5,735 bases of DNA, taken from contig JAFAKZ010000090.1 in assembly GCA_019234745.1 (NCBI GenBank), positions 1 to 5,735 on the forward strand. The letters are read 5' to 3'. Positions 1-5,735 of the stretch are shown here, one piece after another (positions within the stretch are counted from its first letter, which is position 1; each line of letters opens with the position of its first letter). A program made the position numbers and the translations under genes. The notes under the pieces were generated by a model that made no database searches, was not told where the DNA came from, and was given only the letters and a program-made list of their open reading frames with translations. This DNA comes from Burkholderiales bacterium (GTDB lineage: Bacteria > Pseudomonadota > Gammaproteobacteria > Burkholderiales > Chitinimonadaceae).

Positions 1-453
<453 letters not shown>

Positions 454-606
454 GGGGTATTCCGTGCGTTGCGTGAGGGGCGAAACGTGAGCGCATGCAC
501 TGCGCCATCGCATTCCGCCCTTCACTCGATCATCAAATCAATTCAGGGTGCTGTATTCGTTCCGGGCAAGGTGCGGGACAGTTCACCGCCACCGGGCGCC
601 CTGCCC
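454..606 (-). other. carA-carB intercistronic gap, 153 bp
   Basis: I see no convincing gene here. On the minus strand it holds a GGGCGCCC palindrome (594-601) six bases after the carA stop codon, and a small hairpin with 5-bp arms (GCGCA, 491-495; TGCGC, 501-505) about 40 nt before carB. Neither is followed by a T-run, so there is no evidence of transcription termination, and carA-carB is probably one transcript. A 25-codon ORF overlapping the carB start exists but is not supported. The gap is longer than usual within an operon, so mRNA processing or a second promoter is possible, but I could not pick out a good promoter. Confidence 0.5.
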
Positions 607-1743
607 TTACTTCTTCGCCTGCTCCATCGAATGGATGAAGCGGTCAAACAGATAGGCCACGTCGTGCGGCCCCGGGCTTGCTTCCGGGTGACCCTGGAAG
701 CTGAAGGCCGGCTTGTCGGTCAGTGCGATGCCCTGCACAGTGCCGTCGAACAGCGAGCGGTGGGTAATGCGCACATTGCCCGGCAGGCTGCTTTCGTCCA
801 CCTGGAAGCCGTGGTTCTGGCTGGTGATCAGCACGCGGCGGTCGTCCAGGTCCTGCACCGGGTGGTTCGCACCGTGGTGGCCGAACTTCATCTTGCTGGT
901 GCGGCCGCCGACGGCCAGGCCCAGCAGCTGGTGGCCCAGGCAGATGCCGAAGGTTGGCAGGCCGCGGTCCAGGAAGGACTTGATGGCGTCAATCGCGTAA
1001 TCGCAAGGCTCCGGGTCGCCAGGGCCGTTGCTCAGGAACACGCCGTCCGGGTTCAGCTTGTACACTTCTTCGGCCGGGGTCTGCGCTGGCACCACCGTCA
1101 GGCGGCAGCCGCGCTCGGCCAGCATACGCAGGATGTTGTGCTTCACGCCGAAGTCGTAGGCCACCACGTGGTAGCGCGCCGCCTTCTGTTCAGAAAAGCC
1201 GCGGCTCAGGCGCCATTCGCGCGTGCTCCACTCGTAGCTGGCCTTGGCCGACACGACCTTGGCCAGGTCCTGCCCCGCCATCGTGCCAAAGCCCTTAGCT
1301 AGCTCGACGGCCTTTTCGGCGTCGATGTCGCCGGCCATGATGCAGCCCGGCTGCGCACCCTTCTCGCGCAGGATGCGGGTGAGGCGGCGCGTGTCGATAT
1401 CGGCGATCGCCACCGTGCCCGTGCGGGCCAGGTAGGCATCCAGCGTTTCGGCGGCGCGGAAGTTCGACATGCGCAACGGCAGATCGCGCACGATCAGGCC
1501 GGCGGCGAACACGCCGTTCGATTCGGCATCTTCCGGGTTCACGCCCACGTTGCCGATGTGCGGATAGGTCAGCGTCACCAGTTGGCGGCAGTAGGACGGG
1601 TCGGTCAGGATTTCCTGATAGCCGGTCAGCGCGGTATTGAACACCACTTCGCCAACCGTATGGCCGGCGGCGCCGATGCTGCTGCCATGGAACAGCGTGC
1701 CGTCGGCGAGGGCGAGCAGGGCTTTGGGACGTTGTTGGGACAC
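607..1743 (-). CDS. carA: Carbamoyl-phosphate synthase small (glutaminase) subunit
   Basis: CarA hydrolyses glutamine and passes ammonia to CarB. The 378-residue length matches the family. The N-terminal CPSase domain (about 5-150) carries NTALTGYQEILTDPSY (36-51) and the segment PHIGNVGVN (61-69). The C-terminal class I glutamine amidotransferase domain (about 192-375) shows LSNGPGDP (237-244), the nucleophile elbow GICLGHQ with Cys268, and GHPEASPG with His352 and Glu354, which complete the catalytic triad. All catalytic residues are intact. The start is GTG at 1743, preceded by a good Shine-Dalgarno (AGGAG, 1753-1749) at 5-nt spacing. The Ser-Gln-Gln-Arg-Pro-Lys-Ala-Leu-Leu N-terminus fits family members. 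The gene is first in the carAB operon and lies downstream of an unusually structured non-coding region. Regulation by pyrimidines or arginine is expected for the pathway, but no operator for a known regulator was recognised. Confidence 0.98.
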   Translation of the reverse strand: MSQQRPKALLALADGTLFHGSSIGAAGHTVGEVVFNTALTGYQEILTDPSYCRQLVTLTYPHIGNVGVNPEDAESNGVFAAGLIVRDLPLRMSNFRAAETLDAYLARTGTVAIADIDTRRLTRILREKGAQPGCIMAGDIDAEKAVELAKGFGTMAGQDLAKVVSAKASYEWSTREWRLSRGFSEQKAARYHVVAYDFGVKHNILRMLAERGCRLTVVPAQTPAEEVYKLNPDGVFLSNGPGDPEPCDYAIDAIKSFLDRGLPTFGICLGHQLLGLAVGGRTSKMKFGHHGANHPVQDLDDRRVLITSQNHGFQVDESSLPGNVRITHRSLFDGTVQGIALTDKPAFSFQGHPEASPGPHDVAYLFDRFIHSMEQAKK

Positions 1744-1762
1744 AGCGGCTCCTAGTTGCGGC

Positions 1763-1784
1763 GACAGCGCTTGAGCGCGCTGTC
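1763..1784 (-). promoter_or_regulatory. Hairpin immediately upstream of the carA ribosome-binding site
   Basis: A perfect 8-bp inverted repeat (GACAGCGC / GCGCTGTC) flanks a 6-nt loop. Its base lies 9 nt upstream of the carA AGGAG and 19 nt upstream of the GTG. It has no T-run after it, so it is not a terminator. If the weak promoter at 1791-1818 is real, this would be the 5'-terminal hairpin of the carA mRNA; otherwise it could be a protein operator or a modulator of translation. The repeat is seen directly; its role is inferred. Confidence 0.55.
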
Positions 1785-1790
1785 ACTTGA

Positions 1791-1818
1791 ATCTTAGAAA
1801 AGCCCTGCAAAAGTTCAC
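1791..1818 (-). promoter_or_regulatory. Candidate carA promoter (weak match)
   Basis: On the minus strand, TAAGAT (1796-1791, four of six bases of the -10 consensus including the key A2 and T6) lies 16 bp after GTGAAC (1818-1813, three of six bases of the -35). Transcription would start near 1784, exactly at the first base of the hairpin before carA. The -35 match is poor, so this is only the best of several weak candidates. A start farther upstream, near 1928 from GATACT at 1940-1935, cannot be excluded. Confidence 0.22.
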
Positions 1819-1825
1819 TGTCGCG

Positions 1826-1929
1826 CGTCAGTCGGCATCCCCTTGGGCGGGGATAGTGGAATCAACAGCGTGGGGCGCCTTGTATTCCGGCTCTCGTGAG
1901 GCCCGGCGATATCGGGCGGAGCACTGACG
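1826..1929 (-). promoter_or_regulatory. Possible structured leader or operator region upstream of carA
   Basis: A 7-bp perfect pair, CGTCAGT (1929-1923) with ACTGACG (1832-1826), encloses 90 nt that contain local hairpins. One is a 5-bp stem, GCCCG/CGGGC, at 1901-1917. Another is a 6-bp stem, ATCCCC/GGGGAT, at 1837-1854. An imperfect CTC/GAG hairpin at about 1887-1906 competes with the first. The 3' closing strand can also pair with CAGT at 1820-1817 to form a small alternative hairpin, so two exclusive folds are possible. I do not recognise a known riboswitch class, 6S RNA or tRNA here. The repeats are visible, but whether this is transcribed into the carA leader depends on an unresolved promoter. 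Together with the surrounding 1744-2094 stretch, no protein-coding gene is supported. Confidence 0.35.
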
Positions 1930-1962
1930 GTTTAAGTATCAGACTTCTGTTGGGCTTCCCTT

Positions 1963-1998
1963 GACGTAAGAAAACGGGATAGGCGTGCCTATCCCGTT
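1963..1998 (-). terminator. Rho-independent terminator of the peroxidase gene
   Basis: A perfect 12-bp inverted repeat (AACGGGATAGGC with GCCTATCCCGTT, 1998-1973) has only two bases between the arms, so the real loop is probably four. On the minus strand it is followed at once by TTTTCTT, the U-tract expected of an intrinsic terminator. It lies about 97 bp after the stop codon of the peroxidase gene and upstream of the carA leader, separating the two minus-strand units. The opposite strand lacks a T-run, so it should act in the minus direction only. Confidence 0.85.
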
Positions 1999-2094
1999 CC
2001 CTCATTAATTCGATGATTTCGAGGTGAATTTTAGCTGAAATGCCGCCTTCGGACAATGCCGGTTACAGCAATGTGAAGGTCGGTACGTCCCAGA

Positions 2095-2577
<483 letters not shown>

Positions 2578-2606
2578 GATGGTCTCCCTGGATTTCGTCG
2601 GGTTCG

Positions 2607-2635
2607 ATATTACGCATAATACGTTGGACGGGCAA
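2607..2635 (-). promoter_or_regulatory. Candidate promoter of the peroxidase gene
   Basis: On the minus strand, TTGCCC (2635-2630, four of six bases) and TAATAT (2612-2607, four of six) are separated by exactly 17 bp. The predicted start near 2600 leaves a leader of about 23 nt that includes the Shine-Dalgarno. A 14-bp AT-rich dyad (TATTA-CGCA-TAATA, 2608-2621) covers the -10 element and could be an operator for a redox regulator. No OxyR-type spacing was recognised. Confidence 0.4.
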
Positions 2636-2647
2636 AAGCTGGCCGCT

Positions 2648-2664
2648 TTATCGATAATAGCGCT
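2648..2664 (+). promoter_or_regulatory. -10 element with overlapping palindrome before the FIST gene
   Basis: GATAAT (2653-2658) matches five of six bases of the -10 consensus and lies only 6 nt before the ATG at 2665. If it is used, transcription starts at or beside the start codon and the mRNA is leaderless, which fits the absence of any Shine-Dalgarno there. No strong -35 is present (the best is CGGGCA at 18-bp spacing). A perfect 10-bp palindrome, TTATCGATAA (2648-2657), overlaps the -10, with GCT and AGC flanking it nearly symmetrically. This arrangement would suit a repressor site. Confidence 0.35.
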
Positions 2665-3693
2665 ATGCCAACCGTATCCACCACCGGGGTCACCACCGGC
2701 CTCACTCAGTCCCCCCGCGCTACCCCAAGGCTCGCCGCCGAGGCTGTGGAGAAAGCGCTCGCCCGCTTGGGCGCGAGCCGGGCGGGACAGGTGCTGCTCT
2801 TTCTCTCTGCCGATTTCGCGCACGACCCGCGCCCGGCCATCGTTGCCGCCGCGCGCGCCGCGCAGACGCTGGCCATCACGGGCTGCACGGCGCTGGGCGT
2901 GATGACCGAGGAAGACTGGGTGCTGGATGCTCCCTCAGCCTGCGCCCTGGTTCTGCCGGAACAGCTGGTGCTCGACCAGCAGGCGCTCCTGAGCCTCGCG
3001 GCCCCCAATGCGCTGGATATCGGCTGGCTGGAACAGGAGCGGCCGCGCTATGGCGGCGTGGCGGGCGATGCCACCGGGCTCGGGCCATTCAAGGTATGGC
3101 GCCAGGGCCAGATCGTACCGGAAGGCTATGCCGACCTACCCTTGCCGACCGCCCATATCGGCCTGTCGCGCGGCCTGGCACCCGTGGGCACCATACATCG
3201 CATCACGGCAGTCGACGGCTTTGACCTGCAGACGCTGGATGAGCGCCAGGCAGCCACGACTTTGCGCCGCGCCATCGACGTCATGCCGCCTGCGCATCAG
3301 ATAGCGCTGGCACTGGTGGACGACAACGACGCCGTCACGGAATCCCTGCCCGTCGTGTCCATCAACCCCGACGGTGCCGTCACCGTCGCGGGCCGTGTGC
3401 AAGTGGGCGAACGCGTGCGCTGGCTGCATCGCTCGGCCGAGACGGCGCAGCAGGAAGTCGCCGCCCTGGTCGCCGGCCCGGCGCCGGACTTCGCCCTGCT
3501 CTTCTCCTGCGGCGCGCGTGGCCCGGAACTGCACGGCGGCGTCGATAGGGAATGGGAAATGGTCAGGGCCGCCTGGCCCGGTGTACCGTTCGCCGGCTTC
3601 TATGGCAACGGGCAGATCGTGCATCAGGCCGGCATGAATCGCCTGCTGCATCAGAGCCTTGTACTGGCGAGCTTCGGCGGCAAGGACATCTGA
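2665..3693 (+). CDS. Stand-alone FIST-domain (FIST_N plus FIST_C) sensor-like protein
   Basis: The 342-residue protein has no signal peptide or membrane segment. The N-terminal FIST half (about 25-200) shows VLLFLSADFA (43-52) and GCTALGVM (73-80), the 'GcTa-Gv' segment typical of the family. The FIST_C half (about 205-335) shows LLFSCGARG (278-286), followed by an acidic stretch and GVPFAGFYGNGQI (306-318), its most recognisable motif. FIST domains are sensory domains proposed to bind small ligands, and some (NosP) are haem proteins that respond to nitric oxide. Nothing here identifies the ligand. No kinase, cyclase or GGDEF domain is fused or adjacent, so the output partner is unknown. The start at 2665 lacks a Shine-Dalgarno, but a GATAAT box 6 nt upstream suggests a leaderless message. 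It is divergent from the peroxidase gene (87 bp) and precedes the DUF1841 gene by 67 bp on the same strand. Confidence 0.9.
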   Translation: MPTVSTTGVTTGLTQSPRATPRLAAEAVEKALARLGASRAGQVLLFLSADFAHDPRPAIVAAARAAQTLAITGCTALGVMTEEDWVLDAPSACALVLPEQLVLDQQALLSLAAPNALDIGWLEQERPRYGGVAGDATGLGPFKVWRQGQIVPEGYADLPLPTAHIGLSRGLAPVGTIHRITAVDGFDLQTLDERQAATTLRRAIDVMPPAHQIALALVDDNDAVTESLPVVSINPDGAVTVAGRVQVGERVRWLHRSAETAQQEVAALVAGPAPDFALLFSCGARGPELHGGVDREWEMVRAAWPGVPFAGFYGNGQIVHQAGMNRLLHQSLVLASFGGKDI

Positions 3694-3714
3694 GCGGTTT
3701 GCCGGCCAAGGCAC

Positions 3715-3760
3715 AAGGGAGGACAATGGCGGCTGATTTACTTTCCCGTCCTTCCTGAGC
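3715..3760 (+). promoter_or_regulatory. SD/anti-SD hairpin in front of the DUF1841 gene
   Basis: AGGGAGGAC (3716-3724) pairs with GTCCTTCCT (3748-3756) as a 9-bp stem with one G-U wobble and a 23-nt loop. The 5' arm is the only strong Shine-Dalgarno-like sequence in the gap, and the 3' arm is its complement. The stem ends 4 nt before the DUF1841 ATG (3761), which has no useful Shine-Dalgarno of its own. The fold could either hide the Shine-Dalgarno or bring it close to the ATG. No T-run follows, so it is not a terminator. The pairing is seen; its effect is inferred. Confidence 0.4.
3726..3758 (+). CDS. Possible 10-codon upstream ORF coupled to the DUF1841 gene
   Basis: The ORF reads MAADLLSRPS and stops with TGA two bases before the DUF1841 ATG, the spacing expected for termination-reinitiation. 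GGGAGG precedes its ATG by 3 nt, which is close but possibly usable. It lies inside the SD/anti-SD hairpin, so a ribosome translating it would open the stem and could restart on DUF1841. An ORF this short can arise by chance; conservation in relatives would decide. It is unlikely to make a functional peptide by itself. Confidence 0.2.
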   Translation: MAADLLSRPS

Positions 3761-4216
3761 ATGTTCAATCCCAGCCGCGACCAGGCCCGCCAGTTTCTCT
3801 TCGATACCTGGGCCAAGCACAGTCAAAACGCCTCCCTTACCGATCTCGAACGCATCGCGCTCGCCGTCATCGTGCGCCACCCGGAATACCACGCGCTGCT
3901 GAACAAGCCGGCGCAATACACGGACCGGGACTACCCGCCCGAATTCGGCGAGACGAACCCCTTCCTGCATATCTCCATGCACCTGGCGATCGAGGAACAG
4001 CTGTCCATCGACCAGCCGCGCGGCGTGCTGGGGCTGTATGGCGAGCTGTGCAAGAAGCTGGGCGACGAGCACGAGGCCCAGCACGAGATGATGGACTGCC
4101 TGGCGGAGATGATCTGGCAGGCGCAGCGCAGCGGCACGGGGCCGGACGCCAATATCTATTTAAGCTGTATGCGGCGCAAGGCGGGCTTGAGCGCCGAAGA
4201 AGGCGCCGCTTCGTAG
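3761..4216 (+). CDS. DUF1841 family protein, small soluble helical protein of unknown function
   Basis: The 151 residues match DUF1841 closely: MFNPSRDQARQF at the start, RHPEYHALL (39-47), DRDYPPEFGETNPFLH (55-70), HLAIEEQLSIDQP (74-86) and DEHEAQHEMMDCLAEMIWQAQ (102-122). No function is known to me for the family. It is predicted soluble and mostly helical, with no signal peptide or membrane segment. Three HxxxH pairs stand out (His40/44, His70/74, His104/108), with Glu78 and Glu115 nearby. That pattern could form a metal site in a helical bundle, but this is inference only. The ATG at 3761 is the family's usual start, although its ribosome site is poor and translation may depend on the hairpin and short ORF just upstream. 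It probably shares a transcript with the FIST gene. The C-terminal tail (about 141-151) is low-complexity and less typical. It converges on the M48 protease gene. Confidence 0.93.
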   Translation: MFNPSRDQARQFLFDTWAKHSQNASLTDLERIALAVIVRHPEYHALLNKPAQYTDRDYPPEFGETNPFLHISMHLAIEEQLSIDQPRGVLGLYGELCKKLGDEHEAQHEMMDCLAEMIWQAQRSGTGPDANIYLSCMRRKAGLSAEEGAAS

Positions 4217-4219
4217 ATC

Positions 4220-4255
4220 GTAAGGTTGGGTAGAGCGTAGCGAAGCCCAACCTAC
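4220..4255. repeat. REP-like hairpin between convergent genes
   Basis: AGGTTGGG (4223-4230) and CCCAACCT (4246-4253) form an 8-bp stem. GT and AC at the base extend it to 10 bp with one bulged A. The 15-nt loop reads TAGAGCGTAGCGAAG. The GTAGGTTGGG...CCCAACCTAC form resembles REP-type intergenic repeats common in many proteobacteria and often linked to RAYT transposases. Only one copy is in this window, so its repeat status is inferred from resemblance. It lies 3 bases after the DUF1841 stop and 11 bases before the protease stop, so it may stabilise or end both transcripts. No clear T-run flanks it. Confidence 0.55.
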
Positions 4256-4266
4256 ACGACGCGGCA

Positions 4267-5733
4267 TCACGGGCCGTCCGGCTTTTCCTCGATCACCTTG
4301 CCGTGCTTGTCCACCGGCAACTGCTGACGCAGCTCCTTGAGGCGCGCTTCCAGGGCCGACATCTGGTAGAAGTCGCCGCCCGCCTTCAAGGCGATCTGGA
4401 TTTGCTGGATGGCGGCCGTCGTTTCACCCAGCAGGGCGTAATAGTCGGCCATGGCGCGGTGCGATTGCGTGGGTTCGTTCAGGCCGCTATAGGCTTGCGC
4501 CAGGCGCTGGTAAAGGCCAGGGTCGCTCTTGTGGCGGCCCAATTCGTCTTCCGTGGCATGCGCCGCGTCCTGCAGCTTGCCGGCGCGCAGCTCCACGTCG
4601 ATATGGCCGTAGTAGATGGACGGTGCGCTGGGGAAGCGCGTGGCCGCCGTGGCGAAGATCGCCTCGGCCTCGTCGTAGCGGCGCTGTTCCAGGCGGATAT
4701 TGCCGGCCAGGGAATCCAGCATCGGTTGCGCATCGCCAAAGCGCTTGCGCACCTCGCTGATCTTTGTCCAGGCCTCGTCATAGCGCTTGGCGCGATACAG
4801 GGCATAGGCGTTGCCGTACTCCTGCGCCACTTCGCTGGCGTACTTCTTCTGCTGCGTCGTGCCGGCGTAGTAGTCCAGCGCGCCATTGACGCCTAGCTGC
4901 AGGCAACGGGCCTTTTCGCGCACGAACAGGTAGTCCGGGCTGTCCGTCCACTGCTTGTAGGGCATATCGGCGATACGCGCCTGGGCCGAGGCGATACGCT
5001 CGGTCGTCACCGGGTGCGTCTGCAGGAAGGACAGCGCGCCATTCTCCATATTGCGGTAGAAGTGCTGCATGCGGTCGAAGAAGATGGGCATGGCGTGCGG
5101 GTCGAAGCCGGCCTTCTGCAGCGTCTGCATGCCCGTCTGGTCCGCTTCGCGCTCGAATTCGCGCGTGAAGTTGATCTGGCGCTGGATTTGGTAGCCCTGC
5201 GTGGCCTGGATGGCCCCGGCCGCCGTATCCGGATTGCTGCTATTGCGTGCGGCCAGGATGGCCAGCGCGATAGAGGCCAAAGTCAGGAAGCCCTGCCCCT
5301 TCTGCGACTGGATCATGCGCGCATAGTGGTGCTGCGTGACGTGGCCGACTTCGTGCGCCATCACGGCAGCCAGCTCCGACTCGTGCTGGGTGAGCACGAT
5401 CAGACCCAGGTTCACGCCGATGATGCCGCCCGGGATGGCCCAGGCATTGATCTCAGGCGAGGAGATGGGATAGAAGCGGAAATTGATGGTGGAGTCGTTG
5501 CTGTTCGACGCCAGCTGGTAACCCAGGCGATTCAGGTAGTCGACGATCTCCGGATCGTCCTCCGCCTCGCCCGACTGGCGCAGTTCGCGCGCCACGATGT
5601 CGGCGATACGGTGCTCCTCGTGCGGCGGCAACTCGCCCACGGCCGAATCGCCCAGGTCGGGCAGGTCGGCGGCGACGGAGGAAAAGGTAATCAGGGCGGC
5701 CAGGCAGGCGTGGGTGAGGCGGGCTAATTTCAT
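4267..5733 (-). CDS. Periplasmic M48 metalloprotease with TPR-like C-terminal domain (BepA/YfgC-like)
   Basis: The 488-residue secreted zinc protease looks complete. A signal peptide (1-22: basic start, hydrophobic core, VAA before Asp23) targets it to the periplasm. The LPDLGDSAVGELPPHEEHRI segment (24-43) is typical of BepA-like proteins. The catalytic motif HEVGH gives His127, Glu128 and His131, and EREAD (194-198) supplies the third zinc ligand, Glu194. His240 in THPVTTERI (239-247) matches the conserved His-Pro motif that acts as a zinc 'switch' in E. coli BepA. A hydrophobic stretch (149-161) lies next to the active site. Residues about 300-470 are alternating helices of TPR type, likely for binding the outer-membrane assembly machinery. 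The inferred job is quality control of outer-membrane proteins. Only two bases precede the ATG, so the ribosome site and promoter are outside the window, but the signal peptide supports this start. The Cys10 context is not a lipobox. Confidence 0.94.
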   Translation of the reverse strand: MKLARLTHACLAALITFSSVAADLPDLGDSAVGELPPHEEHRIADIVARELRQSGEAEDDPEIVDYLNRLGYQLASNSNDSTINFRFYPISSPEINAWAIPGGIIGVNLGLIVLTQHESELAAVMAHEVGHVTQHHYARMIQSQKGQGFLTLASIALAILAARNSSNPDTAAGAIQATQGYQIQRQINFTREFEREADQTGMQTLQKAGFDPHAMPIFFDRMQHFYRNMENGALSFLQTHPVTTERIASAQARIADMPYKQWTDSPDYLFVREKARCLQLGVNGALDYYAGTTQQKKYASEVAQEYGNAYALYRAKRYDEAWTKISEVRKRFGDAQPMLDSLAGNIRLEQRRYDEAEAIFATAATRFPSAPSIYYGHIDVELRAGKLQDAAHATEDELGRHKSDPGLYQRLAQAYSGLNEPTQSHRAMADYYALLGETTAAIQQIQIALKAGGDFYQMSALEARLKELRQQLPVDKHGKVIEEKPDGP

Positions 5734-5735
5734 GG

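Noticed and set aside
1295..1810. A 171-codon minus-strand ORF overlapping carA
   Set aside because: It is another frame of carA on the same strand; the Arg- and His-rich translation is a shadow of it.
1961..1966. TTGACG on the plus strand as a -35 element
   Set aside because: No matching -10 lies 16-18 bp downstream that would drive a plus-strand gene, and there is no plus-strand gene here. It overlaps the terminator tail.
1862..2056. A 64-codon minus-strand ORF
   Set aside because: It reads straight through the perfect terminator stem at 1973-1998, has no good ribosome site and resembles nothing known to me.
1744..2094. A tRNA, 6S RNA or known riboswitch in the carA upstream region
   Set aside because: I looked for a cloverleaf, the 6S central bubble and conserved riboswitch cores on both strands and recognised none, so only a generic structured region is reported.
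2578..2823. An N-terminal extension of the peroxidase gene to 2823
   Set aside because: It would overlap the divergent FIST gene and cross its promoter region. The ATG at 2577 has a good Shine-Dalgarno and gives the normal family length.
3136..3816. A 226-codon minus-strand ORF
   Set aside because: It overlaps the FIST gene, the gap and the DUF1841 start on the opposite strand, and has no family resemblance or ribosome site.
5014..5727. A 237-codon plus-strand ORF, and a similar one at 4303-4896
   Set aside because: Both are antisense to the M48 protease gene, which has a full signal peptide, zinc motifs and TPR-like region. The plus-strand translations show no recognisable domain.
5701..5733. 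Lipoprotein signal (lipobox) at Cys10 of the M48 protease
   Set aside because: The residues before Cys10 are Thr-His-Ala, not a lipobox, and a normal signal peptidase I site follows at Ala22.

Overview
The window is high-GC DNA that looks like a chromosomal housekeeping segment of a betaproteobacterium. An Oxalobacteraceae-type organism (Massilia, Duganella or Janthinobacterium-like) is the best guess. The reasons are the separate carA and carB genes, a DUF1841 gene (to my knowledge mainly a betaproteobacterial family), and the strong GC bias at third codon positions that creates long antisense shadow ORFs. The lineage is inferred from protein appearance, not from a search.

Layout: (1) 1-1743, minus strand: the car operon. 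carA (GTG start at 1743) is complete; carB starts at 453 after a 153-bp gap and runs off the left edge. Together they encode carbamoyl-phosphate synthase, which feeds pyrimidine and arginine synthesis. (2) 1744-2094: a 351-bp non-coding stretch. It holds a hairpin just before the carA Shine-Dalgarno, a possible folded segment closed by a 7-bp stem, and a strong Rho-independent terminator (1963-1998) for the next gene. (3) 2095-2577, minus: a thiol (glutathione-type) peroxidase. (4) 2578-2664: an 87-bp divergent promoter region with two AT-rich dyads. (5) 2665-4216, plus: a stand-alone FIST-domain sensor-like protein followed by a DUF1841 protein. The 67-bp gap between them holds an SD/anti-SD hairpin and a 10-codon ORF that stops two bases before the DUF1841 start. 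(6) 4217-4266: a REP-like hairpin between convergent genes. (7) 4267-5733, minus: a complete periplasmic M48 metalloprotease with a TPR-like C-terminal half, of the BepA/YfgC type.

There are no mobile elements, CRISPR arrays, rRNAs or tRNAs, and no gene appears broken. The protein families are ordinary. The parts worth a second look are the carA leader, the FIST-DUF1841 pair (an apparently leaderless sensor-like gene plus a small helical protein with three HxxxH motifs, joined by a translational-control-like element), and the REP-like hairpin.
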